Positions 13,021-24,000 of a DNA stretch of 64,000 nucleotides are shown here, piece by piece. Made by a program: the position numbers and the translations under genes. Location: assembly GCF_901709675.1 (NCBI RefSeq), contig NC_051101.1, forward strand, positions 5,414,501 to 5,478,500, read 5' to 3'. The stretch comes from Syngnathus acus. Lineage: Eukaryota; Chordata; Actinopteri; Syngnathiformes; Syngnathidae. How positions within the stretch are numbered: position 1 is the stretch's first letter; each line of letters begins with the position of its first letter. Under the pieces are notes generated by a model that saw nothing but the letters and a program-made list of their open reading frames with translations, was not told the DNA's origin and made no database searches.

Positions 13021-16000
13021 GGGGGGGGGGGGGGGGGTATAATGGGTAAATATAGTAAGTTTAAATCCCCCCAGAATAAAAAATAAAAAAGCCAACCTCT
13101 ACTTTGAGTCACTTCACTTATAAAAGTCACTTATACAAATCATTTGTAAAAAGTGCAGGAACATTGTAGTGCATTTTCAGAAGACCAACCATTTATTTTG
13201 ATTGAACTTAAATTTGTTGCCAGTTTTCTTGTCTATAACATGGATCTTTCCGCCCTCATATTTGACACCATCCAGTCTGTTGAGGAAAAATAAGATATTG
13301 TGATAAGAGTGAAATAAATAAGATGGCAGGTAGTGTTCAGAACATTTATCTCACCGTGCAGACAGGATGCCCAGGCCGAGCTTCTTTGCTACCGCCTGTA
13401 AAGTTTTTACTGGGTTGTCCCCTCTTTCATGGGTACCTTTGTCACTTTTACCTTTCCCCTTTTTGCTGGGTTTGGAGCCTTTGCTTGTGGCCTTGTTACA
13501 ATCACCTTTGGCTGCAAGGGGAAGGGAGTGGTAGATTTCCAGTGCTGATCGACCTCTAAGACCTAAGGTCTGCAGGCTGCTGATAAGCCTCTCCTCCTCT
13601 GAATCCTACCCAGGAGAAAATGAGAGCGCTTACAGGACACAAACAGAAGATGAAACTCTGACCTGATGGAACATAGTCCAAAAATAACAATGACATTAAT
13701 TATTTTTCATACCTGGCTTTGTTCCATCAGGGATCCATGGTGTCTAGGTTGCGCCCCGTGCACCAAGAGCTCACAGTTATCTGTGTAGATGAAGTGCAGG
13801 GCGTACTCCAGCATTTCCGGTGCAATGTTCTCCAAAACTAACAAGTCGCAGCCCACAGCGTCTTCGCTCTTCTTCACTTCTTTATCAATATCCTCAATCC
13901 CACAATGCTCAGCCATAAACTGTTTACGGAAGAACTCAGACCTCATCGACAGGATATATTTGTGAGCTGGGAAGGTGCGATTTCCAGCTTGAAGTGTTAC
14001 ATCATGGATACTGTCCATTTCTTCTGCTTCCTCCAGAAGTTTCTTGAAGTGTGTGGCAAAGGAGGGTGAAGAGATGCTGGGAATCTCATATAAACTGGAA
14101 CAAAGGGGGAAAAAAAAGTTTTAAAATGAATTTATTTTTAAATTATAGTTTTATGAGCCATCTTTTTCCTTTTGCATTGTTTTTGTGTTGGGTTTAGTCA
14201 GTTCAGTAGTTTTGAGCACAAAGTGGTAGTGAGGATTACAATACTGAACGCAGTAATCCGCAACCTTAAAGCCCTTTCTCAGCAGTGGGTTCTGCACAAT
14301 GCAAATTTGCGGCCTTTGCAAATAATTATAAGGCTCTTTGTGTACAGTCTTTCAAATCCTAACTGAGTCTAGTGTTTTTCTCCCATTATGCTCCCTCACC
14401 AAATCTGTGCATTGCAGAAATAGAAGACAATTTAAATCAATTACGGTGATGGACCAAAAAAAAAGTGGGGAATAAGAGGGGGGGAAAAATTGCTAAAAGA
14501 AAAAAAAGGGAAAAATATAAAATCTGAAAATATTAAAAAACACATGAATATGCTAATCTTTTGCAGCTCCTGATGATTTTTCTGGGTAGAAGAGGGGGCA
14601 AAATGGCTCTTTTGCTAATAAAGGTTGCAGACCCCTGGCCTTCCAATGATTATGTACCTAGCTTTGGGGTCAACTTGAAGCACTCCAAAATTTCGACCGT
14701 TGGAGTCCATGGTGATACTGACAGCTCTGTGAACGTAGGGAAGCTTTTCCAGACGAATTCGCTCAAACACTGAGCCAAAGTTTGAATGTCCACAAACCTC
14801 TACATTCATCTCTGATACAAGAATACACATACATAAGAACTATTAGAATATTTAAGCACAATACTTTAATTCACAATGTGTCAAAGGGGTAGAAAGTAAT
14901 CAATAGGTTTCTTGATAGAATAATACATTCAACAACTTTATGTGCTTAATCAAAAGTTATTATTACTATTTCACTGAATTTACCTTTTTTCTCACCAAAC
15001 TTTTTATATTCACCAGCCCACACGCCACTGAATCCCTCCCCGTCCTGAGTCACAAACATCATGCCATTTTTGCTGAGAGCAATGTCGGACATGAAAACCT
15101 GGCGCCCATACGCCCACCGGCAATGTCTCATCGAGCTACCTGAGGAGCGCCAACAGAACACCTGACAGGGATGGAAAAATACAGAAGTTACTCAAAAATC
15201 TTAGTCATCATTTCCATCTATAGGCCTCCATCGAGACAAGACCGGTTGGGTTTGTATATCTCTCCACTATGCAACAATATGATGAGTTAGACAACAGCAG
15301 AAACAACAACGCTACAGTAAAATACAAAACAGTATTAGTCTTAATAATAGCCAACCATGTCCGTCATATCAAAAGTACTCAAGAGGAGCGTATACTGTTT
15401 CATTCTGCAGTCCATAAGACAATTACTAGGTAGCACTGTACAATGTCAATTCAAGAGGCATCCAAATGTGTGGTTTATTTTGTTTTGTTTTTTTAATTAC
15501 AAAACTGAAAATCAAATGCTAATCTGATTTTGGAGAATCATACATAAAAATGAATGCTGTCATGGTCATTTTAGTTCAAAGAAAAAAAGTAATTTCCTGT
15601 CTTACTTTTGTCTGCACTTACCCGACCAGCTTCATCCAAAGCCAGAATGGACAACTTTTCCCCCCCACACTCACTTAGAATCTTGCGGTTCACACGATGG
15701 TCGAGATTTCCACCACTGACCAAGACTTTTTTGATGTTGAGCTGCCTGAATGGGTGCAAGACCAGACAATCATCATTACTCAAAAGCAACCAGAAACGAG
15801 TATCACCTTGTTATAAGCAGACGTTTTAATAGTATGCCATCAAATCAGTGAGTGCAACATAGTTAATTTCTTATTTAAAGGGGGATTTTATAATCTCCCA
15901 CAGAGTGCGTATGTACTTTTTTAATTATTATGCTCTATCAGAGGCAAAAATAATGACTAGTGATGACAGAATGAGGAGAATGTATGTAAAATATTCGCTT

Positions 16001-19000
16001 TTGCTGTGATGGGCGTTTTATTGACCTTGATGCCATTTTTTTGCACTGGTAGTCAGTCAACAAGTAGACATCTCCTTTCTCCGTCACTATCACAGTAGCG
16101 CCACTACATGCGGCAGCCATTGCTATGTTGACATCCTTGTGGTGCAGAGCAGATACCTGCCGTGGGACTGTTACACATTTCTCCCCATTGGGATCCAACA
16201 GGCAACCTGAAAACCAAGCAAATTGGTGTCTTTTTGTTTTTTGTTTTTTTAAATATAATGTAAATAGAAAGGGCCTCTGCAGGATATACAGTAGGCACAA
16301 TCCTAATAAGTTTAGAACATTTACCGCAGACGTAATAATAAATTCCACAATAGAAAAAAATGTGCAATGTTTTACCTTTCATTTTAACACAGAAAGCAGA
16401 TGGATTATCTTTAACCGCTATACTTTGTGTCACCTAGCCACACCAGTTTTTTTTTCAGGTCTTACCAAGTTGCCCTCCATTGAGTCCCATTGTATAAAGT
16501 GCCTCCCTAGTCCAAAGAACTGTGTGAAACCTGCCAGCTGCGACTCCAATTATAGTCTTCCCTTTTAGTGTCTTGGAAACCACCTAAATACAAAAAATTA
16601 AACAATAAGACAAAGACATTTGTGGACATATGGGGTTCATAATTACAAAATATAAATAGATGACAATTTAAACAGCTATCTAATATGTAATATTCACCTG
16701 TTTAGGAACATGTGCCGAAGCAGGTGGAGGAGTCAACCCGAGCTGGTGGTAAGTGTTGAGTCCAAAAGTGTAAACATTGCCTTCTTCGGTCAGCACCACT
16801 GTGTGGTCTTTAGCTGCCGCCACCTGAGAACAGTGTTGGGACATCAGGCCCTTCACCATTCGGGGAACCTAAAGAACATGGTGAAGCAGAGAGTGTGCAA
16901 ACTAGAGCAAATGCTGCTTGGATATTTTATACGAAGCTAGGATGGGCATTGATGAAATAAGTCTCACCAGGTAAGTCTGTTCATCTCCATGTCCAAGCCG
17001 TCCTCCTTGACCATGTCCACAAGTGAAGACCTGACCTTTTTGAGACAGAAACACTGAATGGAACTTGCAAAGCACCACCTAAAAGTGTGATAAAGAAAAC
17101 CATTAACTAGTTGAATTAACCATGTTTGAAGACTCAAAATAAAAGGAATAAAATAAACATCACTTTTACAGCATAGACAGGACATTCATAAATGCGTTAC
17201 AGGGGAGGGACAAATACAAGTCATCCCTCAAATTGCTGTTTGCATAAAGACTTGTTCCAATTTGACCCCATCATAGACGTCGCCATCTCTTTCCACGTCC
17301 ATCAGCCAAGGCCACTTGGAGTGATAGTAAAATACTTGGCCAATAAAAAGGCTGGCGGACAAGTGGAAAAGCAAACATCATTACTAATACATGGCTCTCC
17401 TCAAACATTCAATAGAGCACAAGGATGTTTTGCCAAGTATGACATTGATGTGGACATTCACACACATCATGGTTGTTCATTTAATTAAAACATGTCAATG
17501 TGGAATTAATATTTAACTTCTGGCACCTGTTCCATTGGAATAAGAAGACAAGGGGGATAATATGTGGAGCCACAAAGTCATTGGGCGACCATGAAATTAG
17601 ATCCACCTGCACCGCAATGGGATTCATGAAAAGACCCAGGATGACAAGTGATGACAGCACTTCAGGAAAAATATTCAACACAAGCAAAGGCACCCTGTGC
17701 CAAACAGTAGGCCAGAAAGTCGTCTCTCTCCAATTACACATAAGAGCCTCCGTGTGACAAATTATGTAGGAAATTGCAGCCAGGTTGGCACAGCCCGGGA
17801 GTTAACTATATAAACACACTCAGGCTTAAGTGACAAATCCAAGTCTAAAATTGACATTTACAATACCCTGTGCTGACATGGCTGTGCCATCATTATGTAC
17901 TTCTTTTATAAATGAAATAATGTTTTATGTGGTCGTTACGCCATTGAAACAGACATTCTTGTATGAGCTCATTCATTTCCTCTCTCCTCCAGAGACATAG
18001 TTGCATAACACACATCTCAGGAGACTGTGTTTTGCTGGGGTACCCAGGTGGTGTCCTCATTGGCCGAACTGATGATGCCATATTTTCATGCAACGCAAAC
18101 TGTCCTGTCGTGAGTTTGGATTTGGAGCAGGACACTTTGACTCATGCAAGACCTTTTTAAAAGATGGACTAAAAATATGGAATGTTTGGTAAGAGCAACC
18201 AAGTTGCTAAAAACACAAAGCCTACCTGCTTAATATAAACTCCAGTCCTGGGAAACACATCCACAAGTTCGGGGTGCTGTCGACTCTCTTGATTACCATG
18301 CCCAAGGCTGAAATTAGTATTATTTCCCCATGTATAAACTTCAGTCGGGTCTGTAATGCGTAAAAAAAAAATATATATATATATACAGTTATAGGTAGAA
18401 GCAACCAATAATTAGTACATACATTATCAAGTATGGTTCCGTGCTTTCATTAATGTGAAAGTGGAGTATTTATTTGACCACCAAATCGTGCTGTGGTAAG
18501 GGTTAAACAGTAAATTTACCAGCATTTGTTAACACAACATGAGGTGGTCGGTCCTTCATCACCAGGTCCAGAGTTGAAAGACCGTCCTTATCCTGAGTGG
18601 AGAGGACTCCACCGTGCTAGACATATAAAGCATAAAAACACTCATTAAACTTACTGGAGCTTAATTTTAAGAGCTCACATTAAATAGCTTTTACAGCAGC
18701 TTGTTGATCGATGACCACCTTGATGTGGTAAATCTCAACTTAAACATGTACCTTGACAAGGGAAAGAAGACAGTGGATCTGTCCATAGAAGACACTGCGG
18801 TGCAGAGCAGTCCAGCCTGATTCTTTGTCCTTCACTGTCAAGTCAGCCTTCTTATTTTCCAGCAGCCACTCCAGTAAGGCCTTCTTTCCCAGTGAGGCAG
18901 CCAGGTGCAATGCTGTACGGCCAAATTCATCCCGCAAAGTTGCTGCATTGTGGCAGTGTGATGTTAAGAAAGCTCGCAACTGTCCTTCCGAGCCACTCGT

Positions 19001-19075
19001 TATTGCTGCTGTCACCTCATTTGCATGCTGCAATGAGCGGCATTTTGGAGTACATTCTGACAATTCCAGATTCAT
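4052..19075 (-). CDS. ibtk: Inhibitor of Bruton tyrosine kinase (IBTK), complete 28-exon coding sequence
   Basis: The product is a BTB-domain adaptor for CUL3 ubiquitin ligases and was first described as a binder and inhibitor of BTK. Coding exons in transcript order: 19075-18752, 18616-18520, 18350-18226, 17078-16968, 16868-16698, 16583-16466, 16206-16026, 15745-15622, 15161-14984, 14811-14658, 14094-13713, 13605-13355, 13276-13190, 12668-12586, 11948-11911, 11799-11703, 11586-11485, 11008-10891, 10489-10429, 9767-9640, 9306-9194, 9121-8976, 8880-8768, 8591-8493, 8398-8246, 7855-7658, 5736-5604, 4177-4052. All junctions are GT-AG and keep frame, giving 4011 nt, 1336 aa; the human protein is about 1353 aa. 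Order: ankyrin repeats, RCC1 repeats, two BTB domains, basic linker, conserved tail. It ends in APIWNKH, without the Gly-Cys that I recall for human. Exons near 8.8 kb diverge most. The exon joins are mine and need RNA support. Confidence 0.95.
4499..4747 (+). other. Unexplained 82-codon open frame inside the last ibtk intron
   Basis: Antisense to ibtk, between exons 28 and 27. The translation is hydrophilic. Its second half (NYEDQRENIIWSALKQLERE onward) looks like an amphipathic helix rich in Lys and Glu, unlike most chance frames here. No family was recognised, no splice or promoter signal was identified, and the frame could still be chance or a piece of an old mobile element ORF. Confidence 0.2.
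7308..7572. mobile_element. MITE-like element with short terminal inverted repeats
   Basis: The left end reads ACCAGTGTTTCCGAACT. The right end, read on the other strand, is ACCAGTGATTCCCAACT, so the inverted repeats match at 15 of 17 positions. It lies in the ibtk intron between exons 27 and 26. Ends of this type are common in fish non-autonomous DNA transposons, often classed as hAT, but no clear target-site duplication is visible. Confidence 0.6.
10891..12668 (-). CDS. ibtk: ibtk exons 14-18: second BTB domain and following helices
   Basis: Exons 12668-12586, 11948-11911, 11799-11703, 11586-11485 and 11008-10891 encode YLCDVTLKSEDGKEFPCHKS, then VILEYIYTDD, and the highly conserved ADQLLITRLKEMCE, followed by a BACK-like helical stretch (LLEFASMYNAEQLKLSC). 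The 38-nt exon at 11948-11911 (EYFHSMLSSSWIE) is easily missed by gene finders. It is needed to keep frame. Confidence 0.93.
12842..12865. repeat. A13/T11 palindromic tract
   Basis: A run of 13 A followed directly by 11 T in an ibtk intron. It is a low-complexity self-complementary tract. Confidence 0.9.
12989..13037 (+). repeat. (TG)n microsatellite followed by an 18-G run
   Basis: About 14 TG units run directly into GCGT and then an unbroken run of about 18 G, all in the ibtk intron between exons 13 and 14. The G run may be a sequencing or assembly weak point. Confidence 0.95.
13713..14094 (-). CDS. ibtk: ibtk exon 11: first BTB domain
   Basis: This is the largest exon (382 nt). A linker is followed by MDSIHDVTLQAGNRTFPAHK at about residue 555, the usual BTB entry with its D-V-x-L...F-x-A-H-K motif. 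It continues to YALHFIYTDNCELLVHG, the typical end of the BTB core. In this family the BTB domains mediate dimerisation and CUL3 contact. Confidence 0.93.
14251..14637. mobile_element. Probable hAT-type non-autonomous element, degraded
   Basis: The right end, read on the minus strand, is CAGGGGTCTGCAACC, a common fish hAT terminus. It is followed by AAAGAGCC-like sequence. The left end (CAGTAATCCGCAACCTTAAAG) is a weaker match in inverted orientation. The interior holds a purine-rich stretch (about 14455-14530). It sits in ibtk intron 10, just 5' of exon 11 on the plus map, and ends 20 bp from exon 10. No target-site duplication was seen. Confidence 0.4.
16026..18350 (-). CDS. ibtk: ibtk exons 3-7: RCC1-type repeats
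   Basis: Five exons (18350-18226, 17078-16968, 16868-16698, 16583-16466, 16206-16026) encode the RCC1-like beta-propeller blades at about residues 141-375. Diagnostic blocks are EVYTWGNNTNFSLGHG, QVFTCGHGQGGRLGHGDEQ, VYTFGLNTYHQLG and ALYTMGLNGGQLG. They repeat the aromatic-T-x-G...LG(H)G pattern of RCC1 repeats. Confidence 0.95.
17079..18225. other. ibtk intron 3, 1.1 kb, no element recognised
   Basis: One of the longer ibtk introns. It carries several open frames of 60-98 codons on both strands, none of which resembles a known protein. They are best read as chance frames in a GC-richer insertion of unknown origin. Confidence 0.35.
18520..19075 (-). CDS. ibtk: ibtk exons 1-2: N-terminus and ankyrin repeats
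   Basis: The ATG at 19075-19073 opens with MNLELSECTPKCRSLQHA, matching the N-terminal SPECTPKCRSLKHA that I recall for human IBTK, which fixes the start. Ankyrin repeats follow at about residues 50-130, with hallmark blocks GRTALHLAASLGKKALLEWL and SGWTALHRSVFYGQ. Exon 2 completes the second repeat and ends at LVMKDRPPHVVLTNA. Confidence 0.95.
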
Positions 19076-20258
19076 TCTGGGCTATCCAAAATCTTCCAAA
19101 TAAGGCCTGCTGTCTTTTGACACTACCCTAAATTACAAACTGAAATAAAGACAAACCACCATGCAGGAGCAAATACTCCTGCACGTTGCAGTGACAATTT
19201 GTAATGAAACAAGGCTTCTCTTAATAAGGGAGAAAAAAGATTAACACAAAACAAAAGGTTGAGCTGGCCGTGCTGTGGAGTGCTAGAATTGTGCTTGTGT
19301 TGAGGTTCCACTGCACCCTAGCAACCCCAGAGACTGTGTGACTTGCTCAGTCTACCATCTCAAGAAAATACAGATCACAAGCCAAGGCTTTTGCCTTATA
19401 ATGATCACTAAATAAACAACATCAACCTGTGTTTTATCTTCTGTACAAAATCATACAATATCATAAAAAAATAATTTGTTCTCTCATGTTCTTTAAATAA
19501 TTTACAAAAGGCAAAACATTCAAGAATTCCTTCAACGTTGACACCCTGCAGTCCAACCATCAACTTGAGGGGAAAGCCGACCTTTCCCCTCAAAAGTCAC
19601 GCTGTGCTTTTTAAAACTCCATAATTGAAGGAGAAACCTGTAAAAGAAAAAGTGTACAAATTATTTTATTAGATGAAAGTACAGCACAATTTAAAAATTA
19701 GTTCAAATGTGGTTTGTGCCTGGAAAACTCTGACCAATGTTAAGCTGTTTTATCTTCTTAAAGTTGTAAACGCACAATGCTATGGACCCGCATCTAAGAC
19801 TCCAAATATATGAATAACATGTTTGTCGTATTGATAAGGATGACTTGGCTATGATGTAACAAGCGCAGTCTGGTGGTTAGTTTCAAGCGCAGGCCGCATC
19901 ATTGTGACTTCGTCAAACACAGGAATTAGTCAATTTCGTCATTTAATGCAACTTCCAAGCAAAAGTAACGCCTCGGTTTGGGTCACCAATATTAGCAAGC
20001 TTGGTGACTGCTTGGCTTAGCTACGAAGCAAGATAACGACTTTATCATTCATACAGTCTAAAGAACAATAATGGAATTGCTCTTTTTAATGACGTAAAAA
20101 CAAAATCACTTTTCCAGATTAAACCAACCTAAAAGTCACGTTACATTTCAATAAGGATATTAGCCAGAGCAGTAGCTAGATAGGTTGACTGACACATCAT
20201 CACAAACTAGCATAGCCGATGCGTAATACGAAGTTGTATGAAAATCAATCTAATTACC
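19076..20258 (-). other. ibtk: ibtk 5' UTR exon and first intron (inferred)
   Basis: Upstream of the ATG, a good acceptor (CTTTTACAG) ends at 19638, so a 5' UTR segment of about 560 nt could run from 19637 to 19076. A matching donor (GCGGAAG/GTAATT) at 20258/20257 would end a non-coding first exon. Human IBTK also has a non-coding first exon, to my recollection. Transcript data are needed. Confidence 0.5.
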
Positions 20259-20475
20259 TTCCGCTAGATAAAGTAAAAAGAGGAAATGGTATAATCGTTG
20301 ATATCAAACATGTATATCCACTGTTCCATAACTAGAAATATCTTTCACGGTGCTGTAGCGTAAATGTATCTGGGTCCTTGCCTATCCGGGTTAGACAACG
20401 CTCGATGAACAACGAGACTTTTGATTGGTGAATAATTCTGCATTTGAGTCTCCTATTGGATGACGTTTTCGGCGA
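20259..20475 (-). promoter_or_regulatory. ibtk: Likely ibtk promoter and first exon
   Basis: Reading on the minus strand, two CCAAT boxes lie at 20459-20455 and 20428-20424, 31 bp apart, with TGACG-type and CpG-containing sequence beside them. This is the typical make-up of TATA-less housekeeping promoters bound by NF-Y. A splice donor for a non-coding exon follows at 20258. The exact transcription start cannot be read from sequence. Confidence 0.5.
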
Positions 20476-20497
20476 ACCCGACGCGCTCTGTGATGTA

Positions 20498-20935
20498 CCG
20501 TATTGGCCCGAATATAAGACGACCCTGATTGTAAGACGACCCCCTGTTTTTCAAGACTCAAGTTTGAAAAAAGACTTTTTGATCACCAAATTAAATGTTA
20601 TTACAGAAAATGATTACATCTGAAACAAATTATTATAACAATACATTCGAGAGAAAAAGCATGTTATTTTGCCTCATTCAAACCATGCAAAAACCGTCTA
20701 TCACATCTTAATATCTGTACATTTAAGTATGTAAACTAAAGTGCAATCACATTTGTAAATGAATGGCTTCTGGGTTTTGAAATGTAAATAAAACAATCTA
20801 TTGTGATAAAACAACACAATTGCAATAACGGCATTAACCATCAAAGTGAAGTCTAACTAACTGTAGTCTTGAAACAAATCAGAATAAGGAAAAATATTGC
20901 AATCAAATAATGCAAACTGCTACCGCTATTGTTGG
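20498..20935 (+). repeat. Interspersed repeat starting CCGTATTGGCCCGAATATAA
   Basis: Starts just after a TA dinucleotide at 20496-20497. It continues with alternating AAGACGACC blocks and a long AT-rich body that I recognise as a dispersed fish repeat. I found no matching inverted right end, so the element may be truncated and its end is approximate. It begins about 40 bp upstream of the distal ibtk CCAAT box. Confidence 0.55.
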
Positions 20936-21899
20936 GGAGCCTGAGGACTGGGTTGGCTCGGATGGTTATGCTCTTTTCGGGTGTCGGTCAGAACACAGGA
21001 TCCCTCCTGATCGACGTTATTTAAGACCCTGTTCAATCTATGTGGGGTAATTGAAAATGCAGTCACTGATTCTTTTTTATTATGTACTATAATAATAATA
21101 CAAATAAAATCAAACATTAAGTACAACGATAGTAACTAAATACTTCAATTTAACCTTTAGTTAACCGGTTAAGGCAACTGAGAACAGTTATTTGCAATGT
21201 TGACTTGATTGCAGACACCACAGCAAAACAAGGCAAAATAAAAGTACAAATGATCAAAGTACAAAAGTACAATCTGTGTCTGTAATACTGCTAATGTATT
21301 TTTCACTTTTTAATCTTAAAATTGGACCATATGTGGTACTGTATTGCTTTCAGCCCCAACCCATGCTTCATGGAAATACTCAGATAAATGTCTCATTGAG
21401 CCAGGCTCAAAATACAAGAGGGTCACGGGAGGGCGAAGCTAGTGTTACACAGGGATCCACAGCAGGGCTCCCAATTATGACATATTGATGAGTGCACCCT
21501 TACCTGACCAACATAAACTTTAGCACTCATGGTAAATATGGTAAAATATTTTTCCAAATGATCTCAAGTATGTTTACCTCTAATATGAATGAAAATGAAC
21601 ATACAGTTCAGAAAAACTCAGCATGTACTAATTGTGCACATTTTCTACCTACCTATTAGCAGCTCCCCACCAAAAGATGTCCACAGTTAGGTCACTATAA
21701 TATTTAAATGCATCATGACATTGTCACTAAATTTGTTGTAGCTGAAGTTTAAAAAAAATCATAGGCCGCCATTCAGTCACTAAATGACACTTTAAATATA
21801 ATTAAAACTATTTAAAATGTAAATGTACAAGCACAAATTAGTATCACAAATCCATGACACAACCACCCCTTTCAGAGGCGAATAATGGTATGGTCCAAC
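20936..21899. other. Intergenic between ibtk promoter and tpbg
   Basis: AT-rich DNA. No gene, RNA or repeat was recognised. Confidence 0.4.
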
Positions 21900-22313
21900 C
21901 TGTCACGGCTCGGAGTGGTGCTGCTGTGTTTAGACTCTCACTCCTTGGTTTCCCAGCCGGCTACTGAGCGGCAGACTCCAACTTAGTCTGAAAGCACGGA
22001 ACTGTTAAATAGCACTTTCCGGAGACAAGGTGCATTATCGTTTTCGGTACGATTCAAATTATTTGAACTGAGTTTGACTTTTGAATAGCACACGTTTTTT
22101 TTTTTTTGCAATGTATTTTCCCTTATAGCCTGCACGTTGAGGTTTGGAGAATAAACGCAGCGAAGAAGTTTGCCTCCATCGCCATCAGAAATGAAGACCT
22201 CAGTGAAGATGGTTTGGGGGTAGATTAATGGCGTTCGAGTTTGAATTAGAACGGATCAAGGTGAGGAAAAACTTCACTCGGAGCTGACTGTTCCAGACTG
22301 ACATTGCGCACAG
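21900..22313 (+). promoter_or_regulatory. tpbg: tpbg 5' leader and probable promoter region
   Basis: This stretch is richer in GC and CpG than its surroundings and runs into the tpbg reading frame without an obvious splice acceptor near the start codon. No TATA box or start site can be assigned with confidence. Confidence 0.35.
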
Positions 22314-23468
22314 ATGGTAAAAGACAAGATGCGCCTGTTGAGCACATCGTGCTGGTGTCAAAGCGAAGGAATCCGAATGAATGCATTCACGTCCAGTTTG
22401 ATGCAGCTACTTCTTCTCCTAGCTGTCATACTTTCCTGTCAAGGCTGTCCGGAAAAATGCGCATGTTCCGGGCAAACAGTAAAATGCCAAAACCAGGACT
22501 TGAACGCAATTCCACATTTAATACCGGCCAATTCCAAGTTCCTTGTGATCACGGGAAACAACATTTCAAGCATAAAAAATGACTCTTTTCCCAGCCGCCT
22601 GGATTTATTAACAGATCTTGATCTCAGTGACAATGAGATGGAGGCTGTGGAGGAAATGGTGTTTCATAACTTGCCAAACATGGAGTGTCTAGACCTGAGC
22701 AACAATAAAATCCAAACTTTCAGCGAAAAGGCTTTTCCAGATGACGACAAATTGCAGGTGTTGAACCTCAGCGGGTCTTTTTACAATCATTCCTCTGTGA
22801 GCGGGCTCCTGAATGTCCTAGAGAATGACAAACTCCTCCAGCTGACAGTCTTGGACCTGTCCGACAATGACCTTGTGCTTCTGCCAGATGATTCATTCAC
22901 GAGTTTATCCAACCTGGTCAACCTCAGCTTGCAGAACACCTCCATCATCTCCGTCCCTAAGGGGATACTAAAGGTGCCACGACTCCAAGACCTTGACCTG
23001 AGCCACAACAGTCTCAGGAATATTCCTTACACCACCCTGATGGAGTTCAACCTGAAGCCAGACCTTCATATTCGCCTGGACGGGAATCCCTGGCGTTGTG
23101 ACTGTTCTATTGAGGATTTGTTGGTGTGGCTGAAGAACTCCACTCAGGTCACGGACATGAAGGACCTGACCTGTGCAGAGCCTGAGCGTCTGAGGCGCCG
23201 GCCACTATTACAGGTGGAGCAGACCCAGCTGAAGTGTTCGGGCAACATGGAAGGTGTGCTCGAGACTTCGTATGTTTTTCTTGGTTTGGTGCTGGCACTG
23301 ATTGGCGTCATATTTCTGTTGGTGCTCTACCTGAACCGCAGAGGCATCAAGCGCTGGATGTACAACATCCGGGATGCTTGTAGGGACCACATGGAGGGAT
23401 ATCATTACAGGTATGAAATCAACTCGGACCCACGTTTGGCCAATCTGAGCATCAATTCAGATGTGTAA
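22314..23468 (+). CDS. tpbg: Trophoblast glycoprotein (5T4/WAIF1), single coding exon
   Basis: A type I membrane glycoprotein with leucine-rich repeats. In vertebrates it dampens canonical Wnt signalling by affecting LRP6 at the cell surface. The 384-residue frame has a hydrophobic signal (MQLLLLLAVILSC), an LRRNT cysteine cluster (CPEKCACS...C), about six LRRs of LxxLDLSxN type, an LRRCT (NPWRCDCSIEDLLVWLK), one membrane span at about residues 320-340, and a 44-residue tail ending in SDV, a PDZ-ligand-like end. The tail block YNIRDACRDHMEGYHYRYEI is almost identical to human TPBG. Several N-glycosylation sequons are visible. Possible starts are 22314, 22329 and 22377; 22377 puts the signal peptide at the usual place and is preferred. 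The human protein is 420 aa, so the fish ectodomain is shorter. Teleosts can carry two tpbg copies, and which one this is cannot be decided here. Confidence 0.96.
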   Translation: MVKDKMRLLSTSCWCQSEGIRMNAFTSSLMQLLLLLAVILSCQGCPEKCACSGQTVKCQNQDLNAIPHLIPANSKFLVITGNNISSIKNDSFPSRLDLLTDLDLSDNEMEAVEEMVFHNLPNMECLDLSNNKIQTFSEKAFPDDDKLQVLNLSGSFYNHSSVSGLLNVLENDKLLQLTVLDLSDNDLVLLPDDSFTSLSNLVNLSLQNTSIISVPKGILKVPRLQDLDLSHNSLRNIPYTTLMEFNLKPDLHIRLDGNPWRCDCSIEDLLVWLKNSTQVTDMKDLTCAEPERLRRRPLLQVEQTQLKCSGNMEGVLETSYVFLGLVLALIGVIFLLVLYLNRRGIKRWMYNIRDACRDHMEGYHYRYEINSDPRLANLSINSDV

Positions 23469-24000
23469 GCAAAAGAGTGAGCTGTTGTCCGGGACATATT
23501 AAATATGACTACCGTTCAAGTTGCATGAGTCTTCCCGCCCCCTCTTTTGTGGCTCCCAACAAACCCTTTTACCACCTCATTTGTTCAACTACTGCTGCAT
23601 GTTCGGTACTTTGCAGCTCTGCTCTGATATAGACTTGTGTTCATTTTCCTCACGTATGGGATCCTTGCATGCATTAATTATAATGACGGGCTGAAAAGAC
23701 TGAAATGCTCATGTTTACTCGACCTGAAGGACAAACAAATGCACTGACTTTTATGAACAAAATGATGGAATAATCCATATTCTATTGATCGTCACATCCT
23801 TCTCCGATGTCTCTGCGGAAAAGAAATTATATAAAGCTTGTCTGTGTTCTTTCCCCTCTGTTTAATATGTAAACTTGTGATGAATGTTGGACTTATTTGT
23901 ATGATTATAGTGCACAATGCATTTTTTTTATTTATTAGATGGAGTAGTCTCATTTTTCCTTGTAAAGATGTCCAGTTAAATAAAATGCCTCTGAATTGCT
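23469..24000 (+). other. tpbg: tpbg 3' UTR
   Basis: AT-rich sequence following the TAA stop. An AATAAA hexamer at 23979-23984 is a good poly(A) signal and would give a 3' UTR of about 530 nt. Confidence 0.7.
23979..23984 (+). promoter_or_regulatory. tpbg: tpbg polyadenylation signal AATAAA
   Basis: Canonical hexamer about 510 nt after the tpbg stop codon, the first perfect AATAAA seen downstream. Confidence 0.65.

Noticed and set aside
17192-18160. Several 60-98-codon frames in ibtk intron 3
   Set aside because: Open on both strands without recognisable motifs; the flanking exons splice cleanly across them.
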